Source: Deltaproteobacteria bacterium (lineage in GTDB: Bacteria; Myxococcota_A; UBA796; SXON01). Taken from it: a stretch of 64,000 nucleotides of DNA. How positions within the stretch are numbered: the first letter of the stretch is position 1; each line of letters starts with the position of its first letter. Position numbers and translations under genes: made by a program. A model generated the notes under the pieces. It made no database searches. It saw nothing but the letters and a program-made list of their open reading frames with translations, and was not told the DNA's origin. Below are positions 10,064 through 18,351 of the stretch, one piece after another. The stretch spans positions 143,399 to 207,398 of the forward strand of contig CANLGL010000001.1 in assembly GCA_947490345.1 (NCBI GenBank). Direction: 5' to 3'.

Positions 10064-10786
10064 TCACCCACGGCCCACCGGCGCTTGATCGCTTGGGAGG
10101 CGCGGGGCGCGCCCTGGGTGACTCAGCCCCTCCCGAACGCACAACTGGGCCATCCGAAGCGCGAAGAGCGCGCTTTTTCTGGGACTCTGGTGTTGCGACG
10201 AGCCGCCAAGGCGCGGACGCATCGCCACGGGAACCTCGCGCACGCGCCAGCCGGCCCTCAGCGCGCGTACCAGGACGTTGCCATCGGCTACATCCGTCGG
10301 GTAGGCGGAGGCAAAGTCGGCGACCACACCCGGCCGCATGGCGCGGAGTCCGCTGGTGACATCCGTCAGCGCCTGGCCGCCAAACAAGCTTGCCCAAGCC
10401 GACAGGGCGCCGATGGCGAGGCGGCGTCGGGCCGGAACGGGGTACCCCGCTCCCTGCAAGAAGCGGCTGCCAACCACGAGGTCGGCGTCGTCCAGCCCCA
10501 GGAGCAGGCTGGCGAGGGCCTCGGGAGGATGCTGCCCGTCCCCGTCGACGGTGACCACCCACGGCGCTCCGGACGCGTGGGCGTGCGCAAATCCGACGCG
10601 AAGGGCGCGTGCGTAGCCGACTTGCGAGTGCAGCACGGTGGCGCCGGCCTCCCGCGCGCGCTCTGCCGTGTCATCGCTCGAGCCGTTCTCGATGACGACG
10701 ACCTCCACCCCCGGAAGTACGGCCACGACGCCTCGCACGACCGCGGCGATCCGCGGGCCTTCGTCACGGGCGGGCACGATCACCAT
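10064..10786 (-). CDS. glycosyltransferase family 2 (dolichyl-phosphate-mannose synthase-like)
   Basis: MVIVPARDEG..VVVIENGSSDDT..VVTVDGDGQHPPEAL GT-A fold motifs. Confidence 0.9.
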   Translation of the reverse strand: MVIVPARDEGPRIAAVVRGVVAVLPGVEVVVIENGSSDDTAERAREAGATVLHSQVGYARALRVGFAHAHASGAPWVVTVDGDGQHPPEALASLLLGLDDADLVVGSRFLQGAGYPVPARRRLAIGALSAWASLFGGQALTDVTSGLRAMRPGVVADFASAYPTDVADGNVLVRALRAGWRVREVPVAMRPRLGGSSQHQSPRKSALFALRMAQLCVREGLSHPGRAPRLPSDQAPVGRG

Positions 10787-10798
10787 GGGACGAGTGTA

Positions 10799-11107
10799 TC
10801 AGGGACCTGCGAGCGCCTTCTGCAGCTCGCCGTTCTGGTACATCTCCATCATGATGTCCGAGCCACCGACGAACTCGCCGCGGATGAAGAGCTGCGGGAT
10901 GGTGGGCCATTGGCTGAAGGCCTTCACGCCCTCGCGAATCTCGCCGTCCTCGAGCACGTTGACGTGCGCGAACTTGACGCCGCATTCCTTGAGGATGGCC
11001 GTGGCCTTGTTCGAGAATCCACACTGCGGGAACATCGGGTTGCCCTTCATGAAGAGCACCACGTCATTGGCCTTGAGGATGCTGTCGATCTTGTCGTGGA
11101 CGCTCAT
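10799..11107 (-). CDS. grxD: monothiol (CGFS) glutaredoxin, Grx4 family
   Basis: VVLFMKGNPMFPQCGFSNKA...WPTIPQLFIRGEFVGGSDI. Confidence 0.95.
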   Translation of the reverse strand: MSVHDKIDSILKANDVVLFMKGNPMFPQCGFSNKATAILKECGVKFAHVNVLEDGEIREGVKAFSQWPTIPQLFIRGEFVGGSDIMMEMYQNGELQKALAGP

Positions 11108-11364
11108 GAACGATCCTTGCCGGCTTTCTGCCAGGCCTCGGGGGTGTAGGTCTTCAGGGCGAGGGCGTGAATTTCGCGGCCCATGCGCGGGCCGAGCGCC
11201 GCATAGACGGCCTGATGCTGCTTCACCAGGTTCATCCCAACGAAGCTGGGCGACATCACCTCCCCCTGGAAGTGCTCGCCGTCGTTGGCGTCATCGATGA
11301 TGATCGCCACCGCACCGGGGATGGCCGATTCCACGAGGCGCTTGATTTCGGAGGCCTGGAACAT
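11104..11364 (-). CDS. bolA: BolA family protein
   Basis: IKRLVESAIPGAVAIIIDDANDGEHFQGEVMSPSFVGMNLVKQHQAVYAALGPRMGREIHALALKTYTPEAW; 4-nt overlap with grxD. Confidence 0.93.
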   Translation of the reverse strand: MFQASEIKRLVESAIPGAVAIIIDDANDGEHFQGEVMSPSFVGMNLVKQHQAVYAALGPRMGREIHALALKTYTPEAWQKAGKDRS

Positions 11365-11448
11365 GGGCCTGCCTAACCGGATTCCCGGGACGCCGTGGCC
11401 GCGGTCGTGCGGTGCGGGCTACAAGCCGGAGGGATACAGTTGGCGCCC

Positions 11449-12270
11449 ATGTTCGGCGCCTTCTGGGCCATCTTCGGTCTGTTCGAGATCATCCTCTGGG
11501 GTGCGCTGGTCACCCCGTTGATCCTGCCGTTTGCGGTAATTCCGCGGGGCCGGCGCGAACGCTACTCCATCTTCGGCGGTCGGGTTTTCGGCTGGTTGTG
11601 CACCTACGTCACGTGCATGGGTCGCACCACGATCCTCGGTCGCGAGAACCTGCCCACGAAGCGGGGCTACCTGGTCATCTCCAATCACCGGAGCTGGGAG
11701 GATGTGGGCATGCTCATGTACGTCACCTCCAGCCAGGGGATCAGTAAGAAGGAGGTGGCCTACATCCCGTTCTTTGGGCTCACCGGCTACGTGAGTGGCG
11801 TCATCTACTTCGACCGCTCCAGCAAGGAGTCGCGGCAGAAGGTCGTCACCGATGCGATCGCGATGATGAAGCTCGGCGCGAACCTGCACGTGTTCCCGGA
11901 GGGCACCCGCACCCGCACCGGTCGCCTCAATGAGAAGGTGTTTCTACGGCTGGTGCAGGCGTGCTGGGAGCACGGTGTGGACGTGGTTCCAGCGGCGGTC
12001 TGGGGTACAGACCGGGCGGTCCGAGCGGCGGGAGTGCACGCGCTCCCCTTTCAGCGCTTCGGCATGCAGTTGGCGCCTGCCGTAGATCGGGGGGCGCACG
12101 CCTCCGCCGAAGCCTACGCCGAGGCCTGCTGGGGTACCGTCGTCCGGATGGCGCGGGCGCATGGCTCCGACCAGCCCTTCTCAGTCGTCGACGAGATCGA
12201 TCACCACGCCGCGGCTCGCATCGCTCTGAGTCAGGATCCACGATCCGGGGGTCTGGTCGCTCAGGGATAG
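11449..12270 (+). CDS. plsC: 1-acyl-sn-glycerol-3-phosphate acyltransferase (PlsC family)
   Basis: HX4D motif NHRSWEDVG and FPEGTRTRTG. Confidence 0.9.
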   Translation: MFGAFWAIFGLFEIILWGALVTPLILPFAVIPRGRRERYSIFGGRVFGWLCTYVTCMGRTTILGRENLPTKRGYLVISNHRSWEDVGMLMYVTSSQGISKKEVAYIPFFGLTGYVSGVIYFDRSSKESRQKVVTDAIAMMKLGANLHVFPEGTRTRTGRLNEKVFLRLVQACWEHGVDVVPAAVWGTDRAVRAAGVHALPFQRFGMQLAPAVDRGAHASAEAYAEACWGTVVRMARAHGSDQPFSVVDEIDHHAAARIALSQDPRSGGLVAQG

Positions 12271-12918
12271 GTAGCGGATTCGCCGTGCTGGAGGCAGGTT
12301 GACGTCGCGATCGATAGTGGCCGGCGCGCGGAGCGCGACGCTGCCGTCCACCCCGACCTCCGCCCCCACAACGGACCACGCGCCAAAGGTGGAGGGCCCC
12401 TCGGGGCCGTCGACGCGGAGCATGGGCGAAGGGATCAGCGGGGAAAGAGCCCAGCCGTCGAGGCCGGTCCCGGCGACGAGCACATAGTCGGCATCCGCGA
12501 TGGCCGGCGGCTCGCCGGGAAGGACCAGCGGATAGCGGACATCGCCGCCAGCGAGTCGCAGGCTGCCCAGGGGCGTGTTCGTTGTCAGGGTCAGGAGCTC
12601 GTCGCCGCGCAGCCGATAGAGCCCGTCGGCGGCCGGCGCGGGCCATGCGTCGAGCTGAAGCGGGGCGGTGCCAGCCAGGACCACGACGTCGGCCAGCGAC
12701 CAACGCTCGTCGGTCGGGGAGAACTTGCTGCGGGCGCAGGGCGCGTCGACGGCAAAGCGACCTTCCGAATCGGTCACGCTGGACACCCGCACGCACCCAC
12801 TCTCGGCCGCCTCGGCACGCACGGTGGCACCGACGATCGGCACGCCTCGAAGCGCATCGTGGAGCACGCCGGCCACCCGATCTGGCGGGGAGCAGGCCAG
12901 GGCCACGAGGAGGGTCAT
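12181..12918 (-). CDS. hypothetical lipoprotein with carboxypeptidase-regulatory-like N-terminal domain
   Basis: MTLLVALACSPPDRVAGVLHDALRGVPIVGATVRAEAAESG; ATGA overlap with pyrF stop. Confidence 0.7.
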   Translation of the reverse strand: MTLLVALACSPPDRVAGVLHDALRGVPIVGATVRAEAAESGCVRVSSVTDSEGRFAVDAPCARSKFSPTDERWSLADVVVLAGTAPLQLDAWPAPAADGLYRLRGDELLTLTTNTPLGSLRLAGGDVRYPLVLPGEPPAIADADYVLVAGTGLDGWALSPLIPSPMLRVDGPEGPSTFGAWSVVGAEVGVDGSVALRAPATIDRDVNLPPARRIRYLSLSDQTPGSWILTQSDASRGVVIDLVDD

Positions 12919-13763
12919 CCGCGCGCCAGCTCCGCCCGCGTTTCCAAGACCCGCGTCCGGATCCACGCGGCCGGGTCGTCGTCGTAAGCATCATCCGGGG
13001 CGGCGGGGAACGTTGCCCCGCGGGAGCTGTTGATCAGCGCGCCGAGGCCGTTGTCGTGCACGAGCGCGCGCGCATCCGCGGCGGAGCCCCCCTGCGCCCC
13101 GAAGCCCGGCACCAACAGCCAGGTTCGCGGCATCCGGCGGCGCAACTCGCTGCCCTCCCGATGGGTGGCGCCGACGACTGCCCCAACCGCACCGTAGGGA
13201 TCGCCGTCGGCGTTCTGCGCCTCGATCCACGCGGCCAGGTCATCGATCACCGGAGCCTGCCAGCGGGCGCTTCCCGGGTTGGAGGTCCGTAGGAGCACGA
13301 AGAGCCCGCGTGCTTGGGCGCGTGCCACACGGAGGAAGGGCTCGAGCGTGTCGGGGCCGAGGAAGGGCGAGACGGTGAGCGCGTCGCAGGGGAAGGGGGC
13401 ATCGGGAGCGAGCGTGGCCTCGGCGTAGGCCGAAGCGGTGGACCCGATGTCGCCGCGCTTGGCGTCCCCGACGACGAGGAGTCCCGCCTGGCGCGCCGCC
13501 CGACAGACTTCGGCAAGCGCGGACATCCCGGCGGGCCCGAGCGCCTCGAAGAACGCGAACTGTGGCTTGACCGCGGGGACGAGGTCTGCGCATGCCGTCA
13601 CGACCGCCAGTCCGAAGCGGAGCGACAGCGCTGCGAGCGCGCTACGATCGGCCTCGCGGAGGGCACGACGGCCCGGAAGGCGGTCCGCCCACGGATCGAT
13701 CCCCACGCACAACGGAGTGCCCGTTCGCGCGACGGCCGCGGAGAGTCGGACCGAAAAGCTCAT
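12915..13763 (-). CDS. pyrF: orotidine-5'-phosphate decarboxylase
   Basis: LCVGIDPW..VKPQFAFFEALG..LVVGDAKRGDIGSTASAYAEA..LLVPGFGAQGG. Confidence 0.95.
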   Translation of the reverse strand: MSFSVRLSAAVARTGTPLCVGIDPWADRLPGRRALREADRSALAALSLRFGLAVVTACADLVPAVKPQFAFFEALGPAGMSALAEVCRAARQAGLLVVGDAKRGDIGSTASAYAEATLAPDAPFPCDALTVSPFLGPDTLEPFLRVARAQARGLFVLLRTSNPGSARWQAPVIDDLAAWIEAQNADGDPYGAVGAVVGATHREGSELRRRMPRTWLLVPGFGAQGGSAADARALVHDNGLGALINSSRGATFPAAPDDAYDDDPAAWIRTRVLETRAELARG

Positions 13764-13957
13764 GGGTCCTGGTCGCCGGCCGGAGGGGCTTTCCAGCCGT
13801 AGGCGTCGTTGGTGACCCGTGTCACCTGGAAGATCGCACCAAATACGCGATCATCGAGGGTCTTCTTCCAGCGGGCCGGCAGCCGGGCGACGACGATGCG
13901 GGCGGCGCCGACCACCGCGGCAGCGACGCGTTGCACAGCGCTGACAGGAAGCCTCAT
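13760..13957 (-). CDS. small hypothetical protein, translationally coupled to pyrF
   Basis: ATGA overlap with pyrF; TAAGGT-N7-ATG upstream. Confidence 0.6.
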   Translation of the reverse strand: MRLPVSAVQRVAAAVVGAARIVVARLPARWKKTLDDRVFGAIFQVTRVTNDAYGWKAPPAGDQDP

Positions 13958-13992
13958 GAGCGGCACCTTAGCCCGTCGGATACGATGACCGC

Positions 13993-14508
13993 ATGATCCG
14001 ACTCGTGCTCGTCGCGCTCCTGGTAGCCTGTGAATCGACCAAAGAAGCAGCGCCCGGCTTCCAGGGCGGCGACTTCGAGGTGACGGTCAACAGCGCCACC
14101 GACATGTGCCTCGGTGGCGCGTTCGAAGACGCGCTGCTCCCCGATGATGGCCTTGAAACCTTCGACGTACCCATGGAGTTGCCCGGCATCGTCGATCTGC
14201 CGTGGACGACCACCATCGACATGCTGGACCCCCTTGGCGAAACCCAGGTCACCTTCGAGGAGGGTGAGCAGGGCGGCGACTTCATGCAAGCGCTGTCGGG
14301 CGTCCTCCCGACGGTCGAGTACGATCCGGTCGTTGCATCCGGGTGCTTCGTCGATGTGACGGTCGATCTCTACCTGAAGATCGTCGACGAGAACGCGGCG
14401 TCGGGCTCAGCCGTTCTGCACCTGGAGAGTTTCGATGAGGCCTCCTGCCCTGAGCCGGGGGCAGAGATCTGCGACGCGCGCCTCGACCTGAGGTGGGATC
14501 GGCTTTGA
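13993..14508 (+). CDS. hypothetical lipoprotein
   Basis: MIRLVLVALLVACES N-terminus; TACGAT-N6-ATG. Confidence 0.7.
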   Translation: MIRLVLVALLVACESTKEAAPGFQGGDFEVTVNSATDMCLGGAFEDALLPDDGLETFDVPMELPGIVDLPWTTTIDMLDPLGETQVTFEEGEQGGDFMQALSGVLPTVEYDPVVASGCFVDVTVDLYLKIVDENAASGSAVLHLESFDEASCPEPGAEICDARLDLRWDRL

Positions 14509-15227
14509 TTGCCGCGCCGCCGCTCTCCGCCCGCTCGCTGCGAAAAGTGTACGCCGGCCGGGCGGTGGTGGACGACATCTCCTTCGACGTCGCTGCTGGC
14601 GAGATCGTAGGGCTGCTCGGTCCGAACGGCGCGGGGAAAAGCACGGTGTTTCGCATCCTTGCTGGGGTGGAGCGCGCCGACGGGGGGACGGTCAGCCTCG
14701 CGGGCGCGTCGGTGGATGGGCTCCCGCTCGATGCGCGCGCGCGCCGCGGCCTGGGCTACCTGCCCCAGGAAGATTCGCTGTTTCGCGATCTGAGCGTGGC
14801 CGACAACGTGGTGCTCGCGCTCCAGGTCAGCGGGCGCGAAGGCCTGCCGGCGGAATTTCTGGAGCGGGTGGGCATCGGCGGGCTCGCCCGACGCGCCGTG
14901 TCCGGACTCTCGGGGGGTGAGCGGCGTCGGCTCCAGATCGCCCGGCTTTTGGCAATTCAGCCATCGGTGATGCTGCTCGATGAGCCATTCGCCGGTCTCG
15001 ACCCGGTCGCAATTCAGGATTTACAGGCTATTTTTCGGGAGTTGGCCTCGGGTGGCGTCGGGGTGCTCCTGACCGACCACGCCGTCCGCGAGACTCTGGG
15101 TACGGTCGACCGCGCCATCCTCGTCGATGCGGGCCTCATTCAGGCGCAGGGGACGCCGGCGGAGGTCGCCGCCGACCCGCACGCACGCGCCCGCTACTTT
15201 GGGACCGCCTTCCGTTTGGACTCCTAG
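14493..15227 (+). CDS. lptB: LPS export ABC transporter ATP-binding protein
   Basis: Walker A GPNGAGKST, LSGGERRRLQIARLLA signature, Walker B SVMLLDEPFAGLDP; precedes rpoN-hpf as in many proteobacteria. Confidence 0.93.
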   Translation: MGSALIAAPPLSARSLRKVYAGRAVVDDISFDVAAGEIVGLLGPNGAGKSTVFRILAGVERADGGTVSLAGASVDGLPLDARARRGLGYLPQEDSLFRDLSVADNVVLALQVSGREGLPAEFLERVGIGGLARRAVSGLSGGERRRLQIARLLAIQPSVMLLDEPFAGLDPVAIQDLQAIFRELASGGVGVLLTDHAVRETLGTVDRAILVDAGLIQAQGTPAEVAADPHARARYFGTAFRLDS

Positions 15228-15235
15228 TCCCAAAC

Positions 15236-15366
15236 GGGGGAAGGGGCACGCGCCCCTTCCCCTACCGCGCCATGACCTCCGGCCTCCAAGCTTCGCTTTC
15301 CGGCCTCCGGCGCCCAGCGCGTTGGGTAACGCGCTGGGACGTGGCGCTCTCCCCATCCCCGCAGGC
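15236..15366 (+). repeat. dispersed three-hairpin intergenic element, copy 2
   Basis: GGGGAAGGGGC-ACGC-GCCCCTTCCCC; AAGC-ttc-GCTT; CCCAGCGCGTT-GGGT-AACGCGCTGGG. Confidence 0.85.
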
Positions 15367-15435
15367 GCCCGGTTTCATGGCTCGGTGAGCCGACACGCGC
15401 GGCGGACTGGGTGACCAACTAAGCGCGCCTGCCCC

Positions 15436-15476
15436 TTGCACGCTCTGGGCCGAATGCGATACTCTGTGGGTACAAG
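15436..15476 (+). promoter_or_regulatory. candidate sigma70-type promoter for rpoN
   Basis: TTGCAC-N18-TACTCT upstream of rpoN. Confidence 0.5.
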
Positions 15477-15538
15477 ACAAGCGAGCGGGTTCGGGAAGCG
15501 AACCTCCAATCTTGCTTTTGCCGGGAGCCTCTCGCCGG

Positions 15539-17014
15539 ATGGCTATGGATTTCAAGCAGAGCCTGCGTCTTCAACAAAAGCTCACGCAGACACTCGCGAT
15601 CACGCCTCAGCTTCAGCAGGCGCTCAAGCTCTTGCAGCTCAACCATATGGAGCTGGTCGAGCAGCTACAGACGGAGCTGATGGAGAACCCGACCCTCGAG
15701 GAGGTGCCCGGTAGCGTGCAGGTAGAAGGCGCCGGTCAGGCCACCGCCGCGCAGACGGCTGAGGTCAACGACTCCGCCGAGCAGCAGAATGGCAGCGGGG
15801 AGGGGGAGACCGATTGGAGCCGGGTCTTGGAAAACATGACCGATCGGGGCCCGAGCGGGGAACGGGGCTCCAGCGGCATGGACGAGCTGCCGCCGATCGA
15901 GACCAATCTCACCGAGGTTGAGGGGCTCCCGGCGCACCTCGCTTGGCAGCTCCAGATGCAGAGCTGCACCGACAAAGAGCGCGCTGCGGCGATGCTCATC
16001 ATCAACAATCTCGACGAACGCGGGTGGCTCCCGGTGTCGCTCCAGGAGATCGTGGATGAGCACAACGCCGACACTGAAACCGACGACGAGCGCATCGATC
16101 TGGAGGACGCGGAGGGTGGGCTCCTGGTCATCCAGGCCTTGGACCCCTTCGGCTGTGGCGCCAGCGACCTCATCGACTGCCTTTTGACCCAGGCGCGCAT
16201 GTTGTTCCCCGAGGACCCATTCCTCCCTGACATCATCCGGTACCATCTCGGCGACGTCGAAAAGCGCAACTACGCTGGAATCGCCCGGGCGCTGGCCTTG
16301 GTCGAGGAGGACGTGGTCGAGTATCACCGTATGCTCAAGCAGTTGGAGCCCTGGCCGGGTCGCAACTTCACCGGGAGCGAACCGCAATATATCTCTCCCG
16401 ACGTGTACGTCTTCAAGGTCGGGGACGAGTGGCAGGTAGTACAGAACGAGGATGGGCTGCCGAAGCTGCGCGTGTCCAAGTACTACAAGAGTGTCCTCGA
16501 AGGAAAAGACAGCACCCGCGTGGAGCGTGACTACATCAAGGAGCGACTGTCGAGCGCCGACTTCTTACTGAAGTCGATCTGGCGGCGGCAGGACACCATC
16601 GGCAAGGTGATGAAGTCGATTCTCCGGCGTCAGTACCAGTTCTTCGACCGCGGACCGGACTTTCTGCGGCCGATGGTGCTCAAGGATGTGGCGGACGAGG
16701 TGGGCGTTCACGAGTCGACCGTGTCCCGGGTGACGAGCAACAAGTACGTCCAGTGCCCGCAAGGGCTCTACGAGCTCAAGTTCTTCTTCAACAACGGCGT
16801 CAACGCCGTGCACGGCGAGCAGGTCGCCGCCGAGTCGGTGAAGCGTCGCATCAAGAAGTTGATCGCGACCGAGGACCCGAACGCACCCTTTTCGGACGAT
16901 CAGGTCGTCGTGCTCTTGCAGCGCGAGAACATCGACATCGCCCGCCGCACCGTGGCCAAGTATCGCGAGGCGATGGGAATCCTCCCCTCGTCCAAGCGTC
17001 GCAACCTCTGCTAG
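15539..17014 (+). CDS. rpoN: RNA polymerase sigma-54 factor
   Basis: MDFKQSLRLQQKLTQTLAITPQLQQALKLLQLNHMEL; RpoN box-like RRTVAKYREAMGILPSSKRR. Confidence 0.97.
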   Translation: MAMDFKQSLRLQQKLTQTLAITPQLQQALKLLQLNHMELVEQLQTELMENPTLEEVPGSVQVEGAGQATAAQTAEVNDSAEQQNGSGEGETDWSRVLENMTDRGPSGERGSSGMDELPPIETNLTEVEGLPAHLAWQLQMQSCTDKERAAAMLIINNLDERGWLPVSLQEIVDEHNADTETDDERIDLEDAEGGLLVIQALDPFGCGASDLIDCLLTQARMLFPEDPFLPDIIRYHLGDVEKRNYAGIARALALVEEDVVEYHRMLKQLEPWPGRNFTGSEPQYISPDVYVFKVGDEWQVVQNEDGLPKLRVSKYYKSVLEGKDSTRVERDYIKERLSSADFLLKSIWRRQDTIGKVMKSILRRQYQFFDRGPDFLRPMVLKDVADEVGVHESTVSRVTSNKYVQCPQGLYELKFFFNNGVNAVHGEQVAAESVKRRIKKLIATEDPNAPFSDDQVVVLLQRENIDIARRTVAKYREAMGILPSSKRRNLC

Positions 17015-17022
17015 GAGTCAAC

Positions 17023-17319
17023 GTGGAGCTGGAATTCACTTTCCGTAATGTCGAGAGCACCGAGGCGATCAAGGGCTGGGCCGTGAAGCGTTTCAGCAAG
17101 GTGGCCAAACATGTTCGCGGGCCGTCGTTCGCACACCTCACGATCATCGTCGACAAGCACCGGCATCGCGCGGAATGCTCGCTACGCACCGGGGGCGAGC
17201 TGCTCCACGCGTCGAGCGAGACCGCCGACATGTACTCCAGCATCGACGGCGTCGCTTCGACCATCGAGCACTCGGCGCGCCGATTGCACGAGCGCCGGAC
17301 GAGCAATCGCGAGCTGTAA
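17023..17319 (+). CDS. hpf: ribosome hibernation promoting factor / RaiA family (GTG start)
   Basis: VELEFTFRNVESTEAIKGWAVKRFSKVAKHV...EASSETADMYSSIDGVASTIEHS-type sequence; immediately after rpoN. Confidence 0.85.
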   Translation: MELEFTFRNVESTEAIKGWAVKRFSKVAKHVRGPSFAHLTIIVDKHRHRAECSLRTGGELLHASSETADMYSSIDGVASTIEHSARRLHERRTSNREL

Positions 17320-18188
17320 TGCACGCGGAGCTCTACGAGACGCTCGGCATCCGGCCGGGCGCGACCGAAGCCGAGATCAAGAAGGCCTTCCGCGCGCTCG
17401 CTGCCAAGTTGCACCCGGACAAGAACCCGGACAACCCGGCTGCCGAGACGCGCTTCAAGAAGATCACCGCCGCCTACGATGTGTTGTCCGACAAAGACCG
17501 ACGCGCCAACTACGACGAATTCGGTCCGGACTCGTTGGCGTCGGGTTTTGACGCGGCCCGCGCACGGGCGTACAAAGCGGGTGGTGGTCGGCGCGGCGGG
17601 GGCTTTCAAGCCGGCTTCGGTGGGCAGCCGGTGGACTTCGACCTCAACGACTTCCTCGGCGGCTTCAGCCGCGGCGGTGGTGGGCGCGGCGGGCCTCGAC
17701 AGGCGTCGGCGCGGGAGGCGTCGCTGGAAGTGGACCTCGGTGAGGCGCTGCGCGGGATCGAGGTCGAGGTGGGCGGTCAGCGGGTGCGCATCCCCCCCGG
17801 GGCGGAGGACGGCGCGTCGGTAAAGATCACCACGCCCCAGGGCCCGCTCCGCATCCGCATCCACGTTCGGGAGCATGAGCATTTCCGGCGCGACGGCCTG
17901 GACCTGACCTTGCGGCTGCCGGTGACGCTCGCCGAACTCGCAGCCGGCGGCAGCGTCGACGTTCCCACTCCCGATGGCCCCGTGGCGATGAAGATTCCGC
18001 CGCGGACCGCGCCGGGCGCGAGCCTACGCCTGCGGGGGAAGGGGGTGGCGCGCAAAGAACAGCGGGGTGACCTGTACGTGGAGTTGATCGCCCAGCTCCC
18101 CACCCGCTGGGACGACGCCTTCGCCGAGGCCTGCGAAAAGATCGAGGGGCTGTACGACAAGCCGGTGCGGGCGGGGGTGGGGATCTAG
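17319..18188 (+). CDS. DnaJ-class chaperone without zinc finger (CbpA-like)
   Basis: J domain with HPD (LHPDKNPDNPAAETRFKKITAAYDVLSD), G-rich linker, DnaJ C-terminal domain; TAATG overlap with hpf. Confidence 0.93.
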   Translation: MHAELYETLGIRPGATEAEIKKAFRALAAKLHPDKNPDNPAAETRFKKITAAYDVLSDKDRRANYDEFGPDSLASGFDAARARAYKAGGGRRGGGFQAGFGGQPVDFDLNDFLGGFSRGGGGRGGPRQASAREASLEVDLGEALRGIEVEVGGQRVRIPPGAEDGASVKITTPQGPLRIRIHVREHEHFRRDGLDLTLRLPVTLAELAAGGSVDVPTPDGPVAMKIPPRTAPGASLRLRGKGVARKEQRGDLYVELIAQLPTRWDDAFAEACEKIEGLYDKPVRAGVGI

Positions 18189-18195
18189 CTTGTAA

Positions 18196-18338
18196 GAGGG
18201 AAGGGCCTCGCCGCCCCTTCCCCTATCGCGCCATTCCCTCCGGCCTCCAACCTGCGGTTTCCGGCCTCCGGCGCGCGTCGCGTTGGCTAACGCGACGCGC
18301 GTGGCGCTCTCCCCATCCCGCCCAGCCGCAGAGCGGCC
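18196..18338 (+). repeat. dispersed three-hairpin intergenic element, copy 3
   Basis: GGGAAGGG..CCCCTTCCC; AACC-tgc-GGTT; CGCGCGTCGCGTT-GGCT-AACGCGACGCGCG (13-bp perfect stem). Confidence 0.85.
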
Positions 18339-18351
18339 GGCTGATGCGCAT

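Noticed and set aside
10366-10767. Alternate-frame ORFs opposite/within the GT2, holB, folC and sppA genes (many >100 aa)
   Set aside because: High-GC spurious ORFs overlapping genes with clear family motifs.
15313-15338. Hairpin apex GTT-GGNT-AAC as integron attC core (GTTRRRY/RYYYAAC)
   Set aside because: Arms are in the wrong order for attC core sites, no integrase or cassette array, and the element has two further conserved hairpins.
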